From NCBI GenBank assembly GCA_019421345.1, contig JAHZFL010000023.1:1-30045 (forward strand): a stretch of DNA of 30,045 bases, read 5' to 3'. Source of the DNA: Roseburia sp. (GTDB taxonomy: Bacteria; Bacillota; Clostridia; Lachnospirales; Lachnospiraceae). The notes beneath the pieces are model-generated. The model was not told the origin of the DNA. It did not search any database and saw only the letters and a program-made list of their open reading frames with translations. This document shows, one piece after another, positions 6,125 through 14,016 of this stretch. How positions within the stretch are numbered: the first letter of the stretch is position 1; every line of letters begins with the position of its first letter. The position numbers were made by a program, and so were the translations under genes.

Positions 6125-8788
6125 GTGAAGAAGTTTTATGGAGAAAACGAACTGCGCAGAATGTATCTGGAGTTCTTTGAGAGTAAGGGGCATTTAAAGA
6201 TGAACAGCTTTTCGCTGGTGCCTCACAACGACAACAGCTTATTGCTGATCAATGCCGGCATGGCGCCTTTAAAGCCGTATTTTACCGGACAGGAGATCCC
6301 GCCCAGAAGAAGGGTGACGACCTGTCAGAAATGTATCCGTACTGGAGATATTGAGAATGTCGGAAAGACAGCGAGACATCTGACATTTTTTGAGATGCTG
6401 GGGAATTTTTCGTTCGGCGATTATTTTAAGCATGAGGCGATCGCATGGTCGTGGGAATTTTTGACGAAGGTGCTTGGTCTTGAGGAGGACAGGCTCTATC
6501 CGTCGATTTACGGTGAGGATGACGAGGCGTTTGCGATTTGGAACAAGGAGGTTGGCGTTCCGGCAGAGCGCATCACGCGCTTTTACCGTGATCCGGAAAC
6601 CGGAGCTTGCGATAATTTCTGGGAGCACGGCGCAGGTCCGTGCGGTCCGTGCTCGGAGATTTATTATGACCGCGGAGAGAAATACGGCTGCGGCAGCCCG
6701 GACTGTAAGGTGGGGTGTGAGTGCGACCGTTTTATGGAGGTCTGGAACAACGTATTTACTCAGTTCAACGGAGACGGCAAGGGCGGCTACGAGGAGCTTG
6801 AGCAGAAGAATATCGATACGGGTATGGGCTTGGAGCGTCTCGCCGTTGTCATGCAGGACGTGGATTCCGTGTTTGATATTGACACGATGAAGGCGATCCG
6901 GGATAAGGTCTGTGCGCTTTGCGGCAAGACCTATCAGAGGGATGCACTGGATGACGTTTCGATCCGTCTGATTACGGATCATATCCGCTCGGCGACCTTT
7001 ATGGTTTCTGACGGCATCATGCCGTCCAATGAGGGACGCGGCTATGTGCTCCGCCGCATTATCCGACGTGCGGCAAGACACGGAAGGATGCTTGGCATTG
7101 AGGGCTGCTTTATGGCAGAGCTTGCGGCGACCGTGATCGCCGAGAGTAAGGACGGCTATCCGGAGCTGGAGGAGAAGCAGGATTTTATTTTCAAGGTTCT
7201 TACGCAGGAGGAGGAGAAGTTCGGCAGAACGATCGATCAGGGACTCTCCATATTAGCGGAGATGCAGACGAAGCTGGAAGAGAAGGGAGAAAAGTGTCTC
7301 TCCGGCGAGGACGCATTTAAGCTCTATGACACCTATGGTTTCCCGATCGACCTGACGCAGGAGATTCTTGAGGAAAAGGGCTTTACGATTGACGAGGAGG
7401 GCTTCCGTCAGGCGATGGAGGTGCAGAGAAATACCGCGCGTGCTGCCCGCAAGGTCACAAATTACATGGGAGCGGATGTGACGGTGTATGAGTCGATCGA
7501 CCCATCCGTGACCTCAGAGTTCGTCGGCTACGACAGAACGCAGACGACGTCAAAGATTACGGTTTTAACGACTGAAACCGAGCTTGTGGAAGCGCTTTCC
7601 GACGGTGAGGTCGGGACGGTGATCGTGGAACAGACGCCTTTTTATGCGACGATGGGCGGTCAGCAGGGGGATAAGGGTATCATCCGCACGTCGTCCGGCA
7701 CGTTTGAAGTCGAGGATACGATCCCGCTTCTGGGCGGCAAGATCGGTCACATTGGTAAGATGACAGGCGGTATGATCAAAAATGGGGACGAGGCAGAGCT
7801 GATCGTGGATGCAAGGCTCCGCGCAAAGACCTGCCGCAACCATTCGGCGACCCATCTGCTCCAGAAGGCGCTGCGCGAGGTGCTCGGCACGCATGTGGAG
7901 CAGGCAGGCTCTTATCAGGACGGTGAGCGCACGCGCTTTGATTTCAGTCATTTTGCAGCGATGACGCCGGAGGAGCTCTCACGCGTAGAGCAGCTTGTCA
8001 ACGAAAAGATTGCAGAGCATATTGCGGTAGATACACAGGTCATGACCGTCGAGGAAGCGAAAAAAACGGGCGCAATGGCGTTGTTTGGCGAGAAGTACGG
8101 CGAGAAGGTACGCGTAGTTTCCATGAGCGATTTCTCTAAGGAGTTCTGCGGCGGTACGCATGTGAAGAACACGGCTGATATTATCGCGTTTAAGATCATC
8201 TCCGAGAGCGGTGTGGCGGCAGGCGTGCGCCGTATCGAGGCTTTGACGGGAAGCAATGTATTTGCCTATTACCGCAGAGAGGAAGAAGAACTCCTTGCGG
8301 CTGCAAAGGCGGCAAAGACAACGCCAGCGGGACTGGCGGAGAAGATTGCACATATGCAGGAACAGATCAAGGCGCTCCAGAGTGAGAACGAGTCCTTAAA
8401 GAGCAAGGCGGCAAAGGAAGCGCTCGGAGACGTTATGGATCAGGTGACTGAGGTTGGCGGCGTGAAGCTGCTTGCGGCAAGTGTGCCTGGCGTGGATATG
8501 AACGGACTGCGTGAGCTTGGCGATCAGTTAAAGGAGAAGCTTGGTGAGGGCGTGGTTGTGTTGGCTTCTGAGGCAGACGGCAAAGTGAGTCTTGTTGCGA
8601 TGGCGACAGACGGTGCGATGGCAAAGGGTGCGCACGCCGGCAATCTGATCAAGGCGATCGCCGGAAAGGTCGGCGGTGGCGGCGGCGGACGTCCGAATAT
8701 GGCGCAGGCAGGCGGTAAGAACCCTGCCGGTATCCCGGAAGCAGTCGCAGAGGCAAAGACAGCGCTTCTGGCACAGTTGTCCAAGTAA
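6125..8788 (+). CDS. alaS: Alanyl-tRNA synthetase
   Basis: This class II synthetase charges tRNA-Ala and clears mischarged Ser and Gly. The catalytic core occupies about residues 1-240, with motif 2-like CQKCIRTGDIENVGKTARH near residue 60 and GMGLERLA near 235. The editing domain carries the zinc and catalytic residues HSATHLL near 572 and CGGTH near 675. The C-Ala domain ends with a Gly-rich GGGGGGRPNMAQAGG segment. GTG at 6125 is chosen because GGAGG at 6112-6116 lies 8 nt before it and the protein then begins KKFYGENELRRMYLEFF as in homologues. An upstream in-frame TTG at 6110 overlaps that ribosome site. The resulting 887 residues are normal. Confidence 0.97.
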   Translation: MKKFYGENELRRMYLEFFESKGHLKMNSFSLVPHNDNSLLLINAGMAPLKPYFTGQEIPPRRRVTTCQKCIRTGDIENVGKTARHLTFFEMLGNFSFGDYFKHEAIAWSWEFLTKVLGLEEDRLYPSIYGEDDEAFAIWNKEVGVPAERITRFYRDPETGACDNFWEHGAGPCGPCSEIYYDRGEKYGCGSPDCKVGCECDRFMEVWNNVFTQFNGDGKGGYEELEQKNIDTGMGLERLAVVMQDVDSVFDIDTMKAIRDKVCALCGKTYQRDALDDVSIRLITDHIRSATFMVSDGIMPSNEGRGYVLRRIIRRAARHGRMLGIEGCFMAELAATVIAESKDGYPELEEKQDFIFKVLTQEEEKFGRTIDQGLSILAEMQTKLEEKGEKCLSGEDAFKLYDTYGFPIDLTQEILEEKGFTIDEEGFRQAMEVQRNTARAARKVTNYMGADVTVYESIDPSVTSEFVGYDRTQTTSKITVLTTETELVEALSDGEVGTVIVEQTPFYATMGGQQGDKGIIRTSSGTFEVEDTIPLLGGKIGHIGKMTGGMIKNGDEAELIVDARLRAKTCRNHSATHLLQKALREVLGTHVEQAGSYQDGERTRFDFSHFAAMTPEELSRVEQLVNEKIAEHIAVDTQVMTVEEAKKTGAMALFGEKYGEKVRVVSMSDFSKEFCGGTHVKNTADIIAFKIISESGVAAGVRRIEALTGSNVFAYYRREEEELLAAAKAAKTTPAGLAEKIAHMQEQIKALQSENESLKSKAAKEALGDVMDQVTEVGGVKLLAASVPGVDMNGLRELGDQLKEKLGEGVVVLASEADGKVSLVAMATDGAMAKGAHAGNLIKAIAGKVGGGGGGRPNMAQAGGKNPAGIPEAVAEAKTALLAQLSK

Positions 8789-8822
8789 ATTGACTGAATA
8801 TTTCAGAATTTAACAAAAACAG

Positions 8823-8850
8823 TTGACGAATCAAAAAAATGTGCTATAAT
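8823..8850 (+). promoter_or_regulatory. Strong promoter of rpsU
   Basis: TTGACG at 8823-8828 and a perfect TATAAT at 8845-8850 are separated by 16 bp, with the extended TGC just before the -10. This is among the strongest promoters in the window, as expected for a ribosomal protein gene. Confidence 0.85.
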
Positions 8851-8879
8851 TACCTATAGTGCAATGATTATGACCCAAA

Positions 8880-8905
8880 CAGTTGATATGCACAATAAGC
8901 AACTG
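8880..8905 (+). other. Small inverted repeat in the rpsU leader
   Basis: CAGTTG (8880-8885) and CAACTG (8900-8905) form a 6-bp stem with a 14-nt loop ending at the first base of the purine-rich GGAGGGAGG (8905-8913). It could affect access to the ribosome site, but a stem this short may be chance. Confidence 0.3.
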
Positions 8906-8927
8906 GAGGGAGGTTAGGTGTGAGATA

Positions 8928-9104
8928 ATGTCTAGTGTAATTGTAAAAGAAAACGAGACTTTAGATAGCGCTTTACGTCGTTTCAAGAGAAACTGCGCGA
9001 AGGCAGGTATCCAGCAGGAGATTCGTAAAAGAGAACATTACGAGAAGCCAAGCGTTAAGCGTAAGAAGAAATCTGAAGCAGCTAGAAAAAGAAAGTACAA
9101 TTAA
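8928..9104 (+). CDS. rpsU: 30S ribosomal protein S21
   Basis: S21 is a 58-residue basic protein of the small ribosomal subunit that helps initiation. The sequence begins SSVIVKENETLDSALRRFKR and ends with the Lys/Arg-rich tail (KRKKKSEAARKRKYN), both diagnostic. The start is ATG 8928; upstream in-frame codons lie in the leader and precede or overlap GGAGGGAGG at 8905-8913. The gene is monocistronic, between a strong promoter and a perfect terminator. Immediately after that terminator begins the first copy of the mosaic repeat family. Confidence 0.97.
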   Translation: MSSVIVKENETLDSALRRFKRNCAKAGIQQEIRKREHYEKPSVKRKKKSEAARKRKYN

Positions 9105-9110
9105 TGTATC

Positions 9111-9142
9111 AAAAGAGGTATCGCTATGCGATACCTCTTTTT
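9111..9142 (+). terminator. rpsU terminator, probably bidirectional
   Basis: A perfect 14-bp stem, AAAAGAGGTATCGC (9111-9124) with GCGATACCTCTTTT (9128-9141), has a 3-nt loop and ends in T. The A-run on the left arm means it can also end transcription of the LUD gene from the other strand. Confidence 0.92.
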
Positions 9143-9143
9143 G

Positions 9144-9250
9144 CTTGACATAAGAGTGGCTCGCGAAGCGTACCGCTCGATGTTGCTTTATAGGAAACTT
9201 CGTTCCCTATAAAGCAACATCCTCCGGGGGAACGCACTGCGGCGGAATGG
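9144..9250. repeat. Mosaic repeat copy 1 (hairpin modules)
   Basis: Three modules lie side by side in the rpsU/LUD gap. 9144-9178 (starting CTTGACATAAGAGTGGCTCG) recurs inverted at 26727-26761 and direct at 27181-27210. 9179-9221 is a near-perfect palindrome: 20-nt arms, one A-C mismatch, loop TTC. Its cap (TAGGAAACTTCGTTCCCTA) is shared with the 14326-14697 repeats but its outer stem is unique. 9222-9250 carries GGGGGAACGCACTGCGGCGG, also in the 14.3-kb repeats. There is no coding potential. Confidence 0.75.
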
Positions 9251-9269
9251 AAAATACTGGGAAATCCCA

Positions 9270-9908
9270 TCAATATCCAAATTCTTCTCCGATCAAAATA
9301 ACCTTGATGCGGTTCTCAATAGCGCTCCGTCTTGTGATAACCACCTGATTGCAGATGCAGTCCGGTGAGAGACAATCGGAGCAGACGCCGGTGGCAGCGC
9401 ATGGCGTGTTTTTTGAGAGACGCTTGCAGTTCATCGGCGTAGCGGTATGGTGTACGCGGCTTAGCGCCTCTGCAACATTGGGAACGACCTTGTTCATGCC
9501 GGCAAGGATAATGACATGCTCCGGTCCATAGATCAGCGCGGCAACGCGGTTTCCTGTGCCGTCGATGTTGACAAGCTCGCCGTCAGCGGTAATGGCATTG
9601 GTGCTCATAAAATAAAAATCGCAGGAGAGGGCATCGTGATAGAACTTCTTGACCTCCTCCGGTGATTTTGCCGCGGCACGGTCGATCAGACGGATACCAG
9701 GGGCGTGGCGCAGCGCCGTGAGCATACCGGTTTCTTCGAGTGTCATAGAACCGCCGAACGAGACGGTGCAGCCGTCTGTCAGATAGGAAAATGCTTGTTT
9801 TTCGGCTTCCTCAACGGTGGCGCAGTAGCAGCCCGCTATCCGCCGCTTCGCAAGATTTTCGATAACGGTAGCGGCAAGTGTTTCATAATGCATTTGCTTT
9901 GGATTCAT
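9270..9908 (-). CDS. LUD-domain (LutC/DUF162) protein
   Basis: This 212-residue protein belongs to the LUD family, whose members include LutC, part of the iron-sulfur lactate oxidation complex. Visible features are the family's GGSMTLEETG segment near residue 57, STNAITADGELVNIDGTGNR near 105, and a C-terminal Cys-rich stretch (CSDCLSPDCICNQ) that could bind a metal or Fe-S cluster. The start is ATG at 9908 on the minus strand, set by AAGGAGG 9 nt before it; an upstream in-frame ATG at 9953 has no such site. No LutA or LutB gene lies nearby, so a direct role in lactate oxidation is unproven. An extended -10 (TGT, TATACT at 9955-9963) lies upstream. Confidence 0.85.
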   Translation of the reverse strand: MNPKQMHYETLAATVIENLAKRRIAGCYCATVEEAEKQAFSYLTDGCTVSFGGSMTLEETGMLTALRHAPGIRLIDRAAAKSPEEVKKFYHDALSCDFYFMSTNAITADGELVNIDGTGNRVAALIYGPEHVIILAGMNKVVPNVAEALSRVHHTATPMNCKRLSKNTPCAATGVCSDCLSPDCICNQVVITRRSAIENRIKVILIGEEFGY

Positions 9909-9969
9909 CGCAGCAAACCTCCTTGTAAAAGCTTTACACATATCTCTGGGCAACAGTATAACATGTGAC

Positions 9970-9997
9970 TTGACTTTTTTCTACAAGCAGATAAAAT
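9970..9997 (+). promoter_or_regulatory. Promoter of the ABC exporter gene
   Basis: TTGACT at 9970-9975 and TAAAAT at 9992-9997 are separated by 16 bp, 50 bp before the ATG. It is arranged back-to-back with the LUD gene's -10 at 9955-9960. Confidence 0.55.
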
Positions 9998-10047
9998 GAA
10001 AGGTGCTGCTTTGGTAAAGCAGTAAATACAACAGGAGGTACTAATAT

Positions 10048-11793
10048 ATGAGTCAAAATTTAAAAAAGATGCTTTCTTATTATAAGCCGTACCGCGGCAT
10101 ATTTTGGGCGGATATGTTTTTCGCCACGCTATCGGCGGCGATCGCGCTTGCATTTCCGCTGATCGTGCGCTATGTGACATCAACCTTGATTTATTTGGAG
10201 ACAGGGGAGATCCTGCATCAGGTGAAGCTGCTGGCGGTGCTGCTTCTCGTGCTTGTGGCAGTAGAATGCTACAGTAAGTTTTTTATTTCCAATTATGGTC
10301 ATGTGATGGGCGCTAAGATCGAGTACAATATGCGTGCCGAGATATTTGATCATTTACAGAGGCTGTCGTTTGGATTTTATGATAATCAAAAAGTCGGACA
10401 ACTGATGTCGCGGATCACAACCGATCTGTTCGACATCACTGAGCTGATGCACCACGGACCGGAAAATCTGATTTTGTCGGTGGTTAAGATTGCGGGAGCC
10501 TTTGTGATCCTTGTAAGCATCAGTCCGGCGCTTGCGCTTGCAGCGTTTATCGTGCTTCCGTTTATGTTTGCCTACGCATATTTCCTTAATGGAAAGATGC
10601 GCCGTGCTTTTCGGCAGAACCGTGTGCGGATTGCCGAGATCAACGCGCAGATTGAGGATAATCTTTCCGGTATTCGTGTGGTAAAATCATTCGCGAATGA
10701 GGACGTCGAGAACAAAAAGTTTAAGGGAGGCAACGACGGATTTCTTTCGGCGAAAAAGAACAGCTATCATTATATGGGAAGCTTTCATGCCGGTCTCGGT
10801 GCGTTTACGACGCTGATTCAGGTCAATGTCATTCTTGCGGGAGCTGTCTTGATCGCAAGGGGCAGCGTAGATGTGAGCGATATGGTGACATTTCTTCTCT
10901 ATATCAGTGTGTTTACCGATCCGGTGCGTACGCTGATTGATTTTACGGAACAGTTCCAGAACGGATATACAGGATTTGAACGCTTCTGCGAGATCATGGC
11001 GATCGAGCCGGACATCAAGGATAAGAACGATGCCGTGGAATTAAAAAATGTCAAGGGCGATATTGCGTTTGAGAATGTTTCGTTCCAGTATGAGGAAAAT
11101 ACCGAGCGGGTGTTAAAAAATATCAACTTAACTGTGCCGGCAGGTGCTTATATGGCGCTGGTGGGCTCGTCGGGGGCAGGAAAAAGCACGCTTTGTTCGC
11201 TGATCCCGCGCTTTTATGATGTGACGGGCGGGGCAGTTAAAATCGACGGAACGGATGTCCGTGACATAAAGCTTAAGAGCTTGCGTGAGCATATCGGAAT
11301 CGTACAGCAGGACGTGTATCTGTTTGTCGGCACGGTCTATGACAATATCCGCTACGGCAGACCGGACGCGACGAGAGAGGAGGTCATTGAGGCGGCAAAA
11401 AATGCAAACGCCCACGACTTTATCATGTCGCTTCCAAACGGCTATGAGACAGACATCGGACAGCGCGGCATTAAGCTTTCGGGCGGTCAGAAGCAGCGCC
11501 TTTCGATTGCGCGTGTATTCTTGAAGAATCCGCCGATTCTTATTTTTGATGAGGCGACCTCTGCGCTTGACAATGAGAGTGAGAAGGTCGTGCAGGAATC
11601 GCTGGAGAGACTGGCAGAAAACAGGACCACATTTGTGATTGCGCACCGACTCTCGACGATCAAAAATGCGGAGCGGATTTTGGTGCTGACCGACGACGGA
11701 ATCGAGGAGGAGGGCACGCACGAGCAGCTACTGGAAAAAGGCGGTATTTATGAGAAGCTTTATAACATGCAGTTCCAAAAGCAGCAGGCGTAA
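10048..11793 (+). CDS. ABC exporter half-transporter (permease fused to ATPase)
   Basis: This is a 581-residue type IV (MsbA/BmrA-like) exporter subunit. The N-terminal ABC membrane domain (about residues 1-310) has six predicted helices, and the C-terminal ATPase follows. Walker A is GSSGAGKST near residue 373, the Q-loop VQQDVYLF near 415, the signature LSGGQKQR near 477, Walker B ILIFDEATSALD near 497, and the switch AHRLST near 532. It probably works as a homodimer, since no partner gene is adjacent. CAGGAGG precedes the ATG. Substrate cannot be told: drugs, lipids or peptides are all possible. Confidence 0.93.
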   Translation: MSQNLKKMLSYYKPYRGIFWADMFFATLSAAIALAFPLIVRYVTSTLIYLETGEILHQVKLLAVLLLVLVAVECYSKFFISNYGHVMGAKIEYNMRAEIFDHLQRLSFGFYDNQKVGQLMSRITTDLFDITELMHHGPENLILSVVKIAGAFVILVSISPALALAAFIVLPFMFAYAYFLNGKMRRAFRQNRVRIAEINAQIEDNLSGIRVVKSFANEDVENKKFKGGNDGFLSAKKNSYHYMGSFHAGLGAFTTLIQVNVILAGAVLIARGSVDVSDMVTFLLYISVFTDPVRTLIDFTEQFQNGYTGFERFCEIMAIEPDIKDKNDAVELKNVKGDIAFENVSFQYEENTERVLKNINLTVPAGAYMALVGSSGAGKSTLCSLIPRFYDVTGGAVKIDGTDVRDIKLKSLREHIGIVQQDVYLFVGTVYDNIRYGRPDATREEVIEAAKNANAHDFIMSLPNGYETDIGQRGIKLSGGQKQRLSIARVFLKNPPILIFDEATSALDNESEKVVQESLERLAENRTTFVIAHRLSTIKNAERILVLTDDGIEEEGTHEQLLEKGGIYEKLYNMQFQKQQA

Positions 11794-11812
11794 TTTAGAA
11801 AAATATTCTAAA
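11794..11812. promoter_or_regulatory. Palindrome upstream of the metallochaperone operon
   Basis: TTTAGAA, five bases, then TTCTAAA is a perfect 7-bp inverted repeat. It starts just after the ABC exporter stop and 15 bp before the -35 of the next promoter. It could be an operator for a metal sensor or a weak AT-rich stem. It does not match the Zur or PerR boxes that I know. Confidence 0.35.
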
Positions 11813-11826
11813 ATTATCCATAAGAT

Positions 11827-11855
11827 TTGCAAATAAGTGAGAAAACGAGTAAAAT
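11827..11855 (+). promoter_or_regulatory. Promoter of the COG0523 GTPase operon
   Basis: TTGCAA at 11827-11832 and TAAAAT at 11850-11855 have the ideal 17-bp spacer, 45 bp before the ATG. Confidence 0.6.
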
Positions 11856-11899
11856 AAAGGTGTTTTTGGATTGTAATTTTAGAAAGGAAGCGAGAAGCA

Positions 11900-13036
11900 A
11901 TGACAAAGATTGATATTATTTCCGGCTTTTTGGGAGCTGGAAAGACAACATTTATTAAAAAAATGCTGGACGAGGTGTTTACCGTAGAGAAAATCGTTCT
12001 GATCGAGAATGAGTTTGGCGAGATTGGAATTGACGGCGGATTTTTAAAGGACGCCGGCATTGAGATTACCGAGATGAATTCCGGTTGCATCTGCTGTTCT
12101 CTTGTCGGGGATTTTGGAAAAAATCTTCATGAGGTCATCCACAAATTTCATCCGGACCGCATTTTGATTGAGCCGTCAGGCGTCGGCAAGCTTTCTGACG
12201 TTATGAAGTCTGTGATGGATGTTGAGAAGGAAGAAGACGTTAAGTTAAACGGGCTTATCACAGTCGTTAATGCCTTAAAGGCAAGTAAGCAGATGAAAGC
12301 CTTTGGTGAATTTTTTAACAATCAGATTGAGTATGCGACGACAGTCGTGCTGAGCCGTACACAGAATGCCACGCCGGAGCAGTTGGAGCTTTGCGTCAAG
12401 CAGATTCAGACATTGAATCATAAGGCGGCAGTTATTACAACTCCGTGGGATGCGATCCGTGGTGAGCAGATATTAAAGGTTGTAGAGGGACAGGATTCGC
12501 TGGAGATGAAGCTGCTTGCGGAACAGCATGCACACGAGGAGCATCATCACGAGCATGGAGAGCACCACCATGAGCATGGAGAAGGGTGCGGATGCGGGCA
12601 TCACCATGAGCATGAGGAGCACCATAATGAGCATGGAGAAGGGTGCGGATGCGGTCATCATCACGAGCATGGAGAGCACCACCATGAGCATGGAGAAGGG
12701 TGCGGATGCGGGCATCACCATGAGCATGGAGAGCACCACCATGAGCATCATCATGCAGATGAGGTATTTACAAGCTGGGGAAAAGAGACGCCGCACAAGT
12801 ACACGAAAGAGAAGCTTGCGGATGTTTTAAAGACACTTTGCGAGACAGATGATTTCGGAGTGATTCTGCGCGCAAAGGGCATGGTGGAAGCCGTAAACGG
12901 AACATGGATTTATTTTGATATGGTTCCGGGGGAATATGAGCTGCGTGAGGGTGAGCCTGATTATACCGGGCGTCTTTGCGTGATCGGAACGGAATTAAAG
13001 GAGCAGGAGCTGGAGAAATTGTTTGAGCTTGCATAA
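11900..13036 (+). CDS. COG0523 (CobW-type) metallochaperone GTPase with His/Cys-rich repeats
   Basis: This G3E-family GTPase is a likely metal carrier. Walker A is GFLGAGKTT (residues 9-17), switch I NEFGEIGID near 37, the metal-binding CxCC motif is Cys63, Cys65 and Cys66 (GCICCS), and IEPSGVG near 92 is the Walker B region. The usual NKxD guanine-recognition motif is replaced by SRTQ in VVLSRTQNA, which is odd. Residues about 208-290 are an insert made of a 19-residue unit, GEGCGCG plus His/Glu-rich sequence, present three times with a 57-nt period (12581, 12638, 12695). The CobW C-terminal domain follows (about 297-378). The insert looks like a metal store for Zn, Ni or Co. AGAAAGGAAGCGAG precedes the ATG. 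Confidence 0.9.
   Translation: MTKIDIISGFLGAGKTTFIKKMLDEVFTVEKIVLIENEFGEIGIDGGFLKDAGIEITEMNSGCICCSLVGDFGKNLHEVIHKFHPDRILIEPSGVGKLSDVMKSVMDVEKEEDVKLNGLITVVNALKASKQMKAFGEFFNNQIEYATTVVLSRTQNATPEQLELCVKQIQTLNHKAAVITTPWDAIRGEQILKVVEGQDSLEMKLLAEQHAHEEHHHEHGEHHHEHGEGCGCGHHHEHEEHHNEHGEGCGCGHHHEHGEHHHEHGEGCGCGHHHEHGEHHHEHHHADEVFTSWGKETPHKYTKEKLADVLKTLCETDDFGVILRAKGMVEAVNGTWIYFDMVPGEYELREGEPDYTGRLCVIGTELKEQELEKLFELA
12545..12752 (+). repeat. Coding tandem repeat, 57-bp period
   Basis: The phrase GAGAAGGGTGCGGATGCG recurs at 57-bp spacing (anchor positions 12581, 12638 and 12695) with nearly identical flanks. It encodes the His/Cys-rich linker, and copies differ by single substitutions. Such repeats expand and contract by slippage, so copy number may vary between strains. 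Confidence 0.9.
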
Positions 13037-13050
13037 GAATGGAGAGGAAT

Positions 13051-14001
13051 ATGCAGGAAATACCAATTTATTTATTTACCGGATTTATGGACAGCGGAAA
13101 GACGACGCTGATTCAGGAGACCTTATTTGAAAACGGCTTTGCAGAGGAGGGGAAAAGTCTGATCCTCTGCTGTGAGGACGGTGATGTTTCATACGACAGA
13201 GAAAGACTGGCATCTGTCAATGCAGAGCTTGTGATGCTTGAAAATGAGGACGAACTGACGGCGGAGCGTTTGGAGGAGATTCATTCCAAATATCTGCCGG
13301 ATCAGATTTTCCTAGAGTATAACGGCACATGGGGCATGGATACGCTGATGGAGACAAAGCTTCCCCGCGGCTGGACGATCATCCAGTCCCTTGCGACGGT
13401 GGATGCGACGACCTTTGACCTGTATTTAAACAATATGCGGGCAATGATCATGGAGCAGCTTTTTTTGGCGGACGTTGTAATCTTTAACCGCTGTGACGAT
13501 CATACAGACAAGGGAAAATACCGCCGCAATGTCAAAGCGTTAAACCGCAAAGCGCAGTTGGTTTATGAGCGTGCGGACGGAACGCTTGACGAGCGGGAGG
13601 AGGAACTGCCGTTTGATATTTCCGGGGAGCAGCTTGAAATTACAGATGCGGATTATGCGATCTGGTACATGGATTGCATGGAGAACCCGAAGAAATATAT
13701 CGGGAAAAAGGTACATTTTTTAGCGCTTGTCTATAATCCCGACAATCTAAAAAAAGGCGTTTTCGTGCCGGGCAGATTCGCGATGACCTGCTGTGTGGAT
13801 GATGTGACCTTTATCGGCTTTAAGTGTAAATATGCGAAAGAGGATGAAATCCCGCATAAGTCATGGATTGACATTACCGCAGAGGTGCGGTACGAGTTTG
13901 CGCGTGAGTATAAGGGAAAGGGACCGGTGCTTTATCCGGTAGAGATTCAGCCCGCAGAAAAGCCGGCCACGCCGGAGGACGAGCTTGTTTATTTCTCCTA
14001 A
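13051..14001 (+). CDS. CobW-like GTPase with C-terminal TIGR03943/DUF1980-like domain
   Basis: This 316-residue protein is a second G3E GTPase, 14 bp after the first. Walker A is GFMDSGKTT near residue 10 and FNRCD near 145 is an NKxD-like motif. The CxCC motif is missing (CCEDGD occupies the region) and the EPSG block is replaced by LEYNGTWG. The C-terminal part, about residues 205-300, reads GKKVHFLALVYNPDNL, then PGRFAMTCCVDDVTFIGF. This resembles the CCxxD-containing domain of TIGR03943 (YcgQ-type) proteins, which partner with DUF318 permeases. The start is ATG 13051 with GGAGAGG before it; ATG 13039 lacks a ribosome site. The fusion suggests metal delivery or export but is inferred by eye. 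Confidence 0.8.
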   Translation: MQEIPIYLFTGFMDSGKTTLIQETLFENGFAEEGKSLILCCEDGDVSYDRERLASVNAELVMLENEDELTAERLEEIHSKYLPDQIFLEYNGTWGMDTLMETKLPRGWTIIQSLATVDATTFDLYLNNMRAMIMEQLFLADVVIFNRCDDHTDKGKYRRNVKALNRKAQLVYERADGTLDEREEELPFDISGEQLEITDADYAIWYMDCMENPKKYIGKKVHFLALVYNPDNLKKGVFVPGRFAMTCCVDDVTFIGFKCKYAKEDEIPHKSWIDITAEVRYEFAREYKGKGPVLYPVEIQPAEKPATPEDELVYFS

Positions 14002-14016
14002 AATTTAAAATAAGGA

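Noticed and set aside
6269..7081. 270-codon antisense frame within alaS
   Set aside because: It lies fully opposite a well-defined enzyme, is rich in His/Arg as expected for an antisense shadow, and has no promoter or ribosome site that I can see.
12545..12752. Frameshift or assembly error in the metallochaperone gene
   Set aside because: The 57-bp repeats keep the frame, and an intact CobW C-terminal domain follows.
12473..12830. Long Met/Leu/Val-rich and Met/Ser-rich frames over the His-rich repeat region
   Set aside because: They are out-of-frame or antisense shadows of the His/Glu/Cys repeat in the metallochaperone gene and have no start signals.
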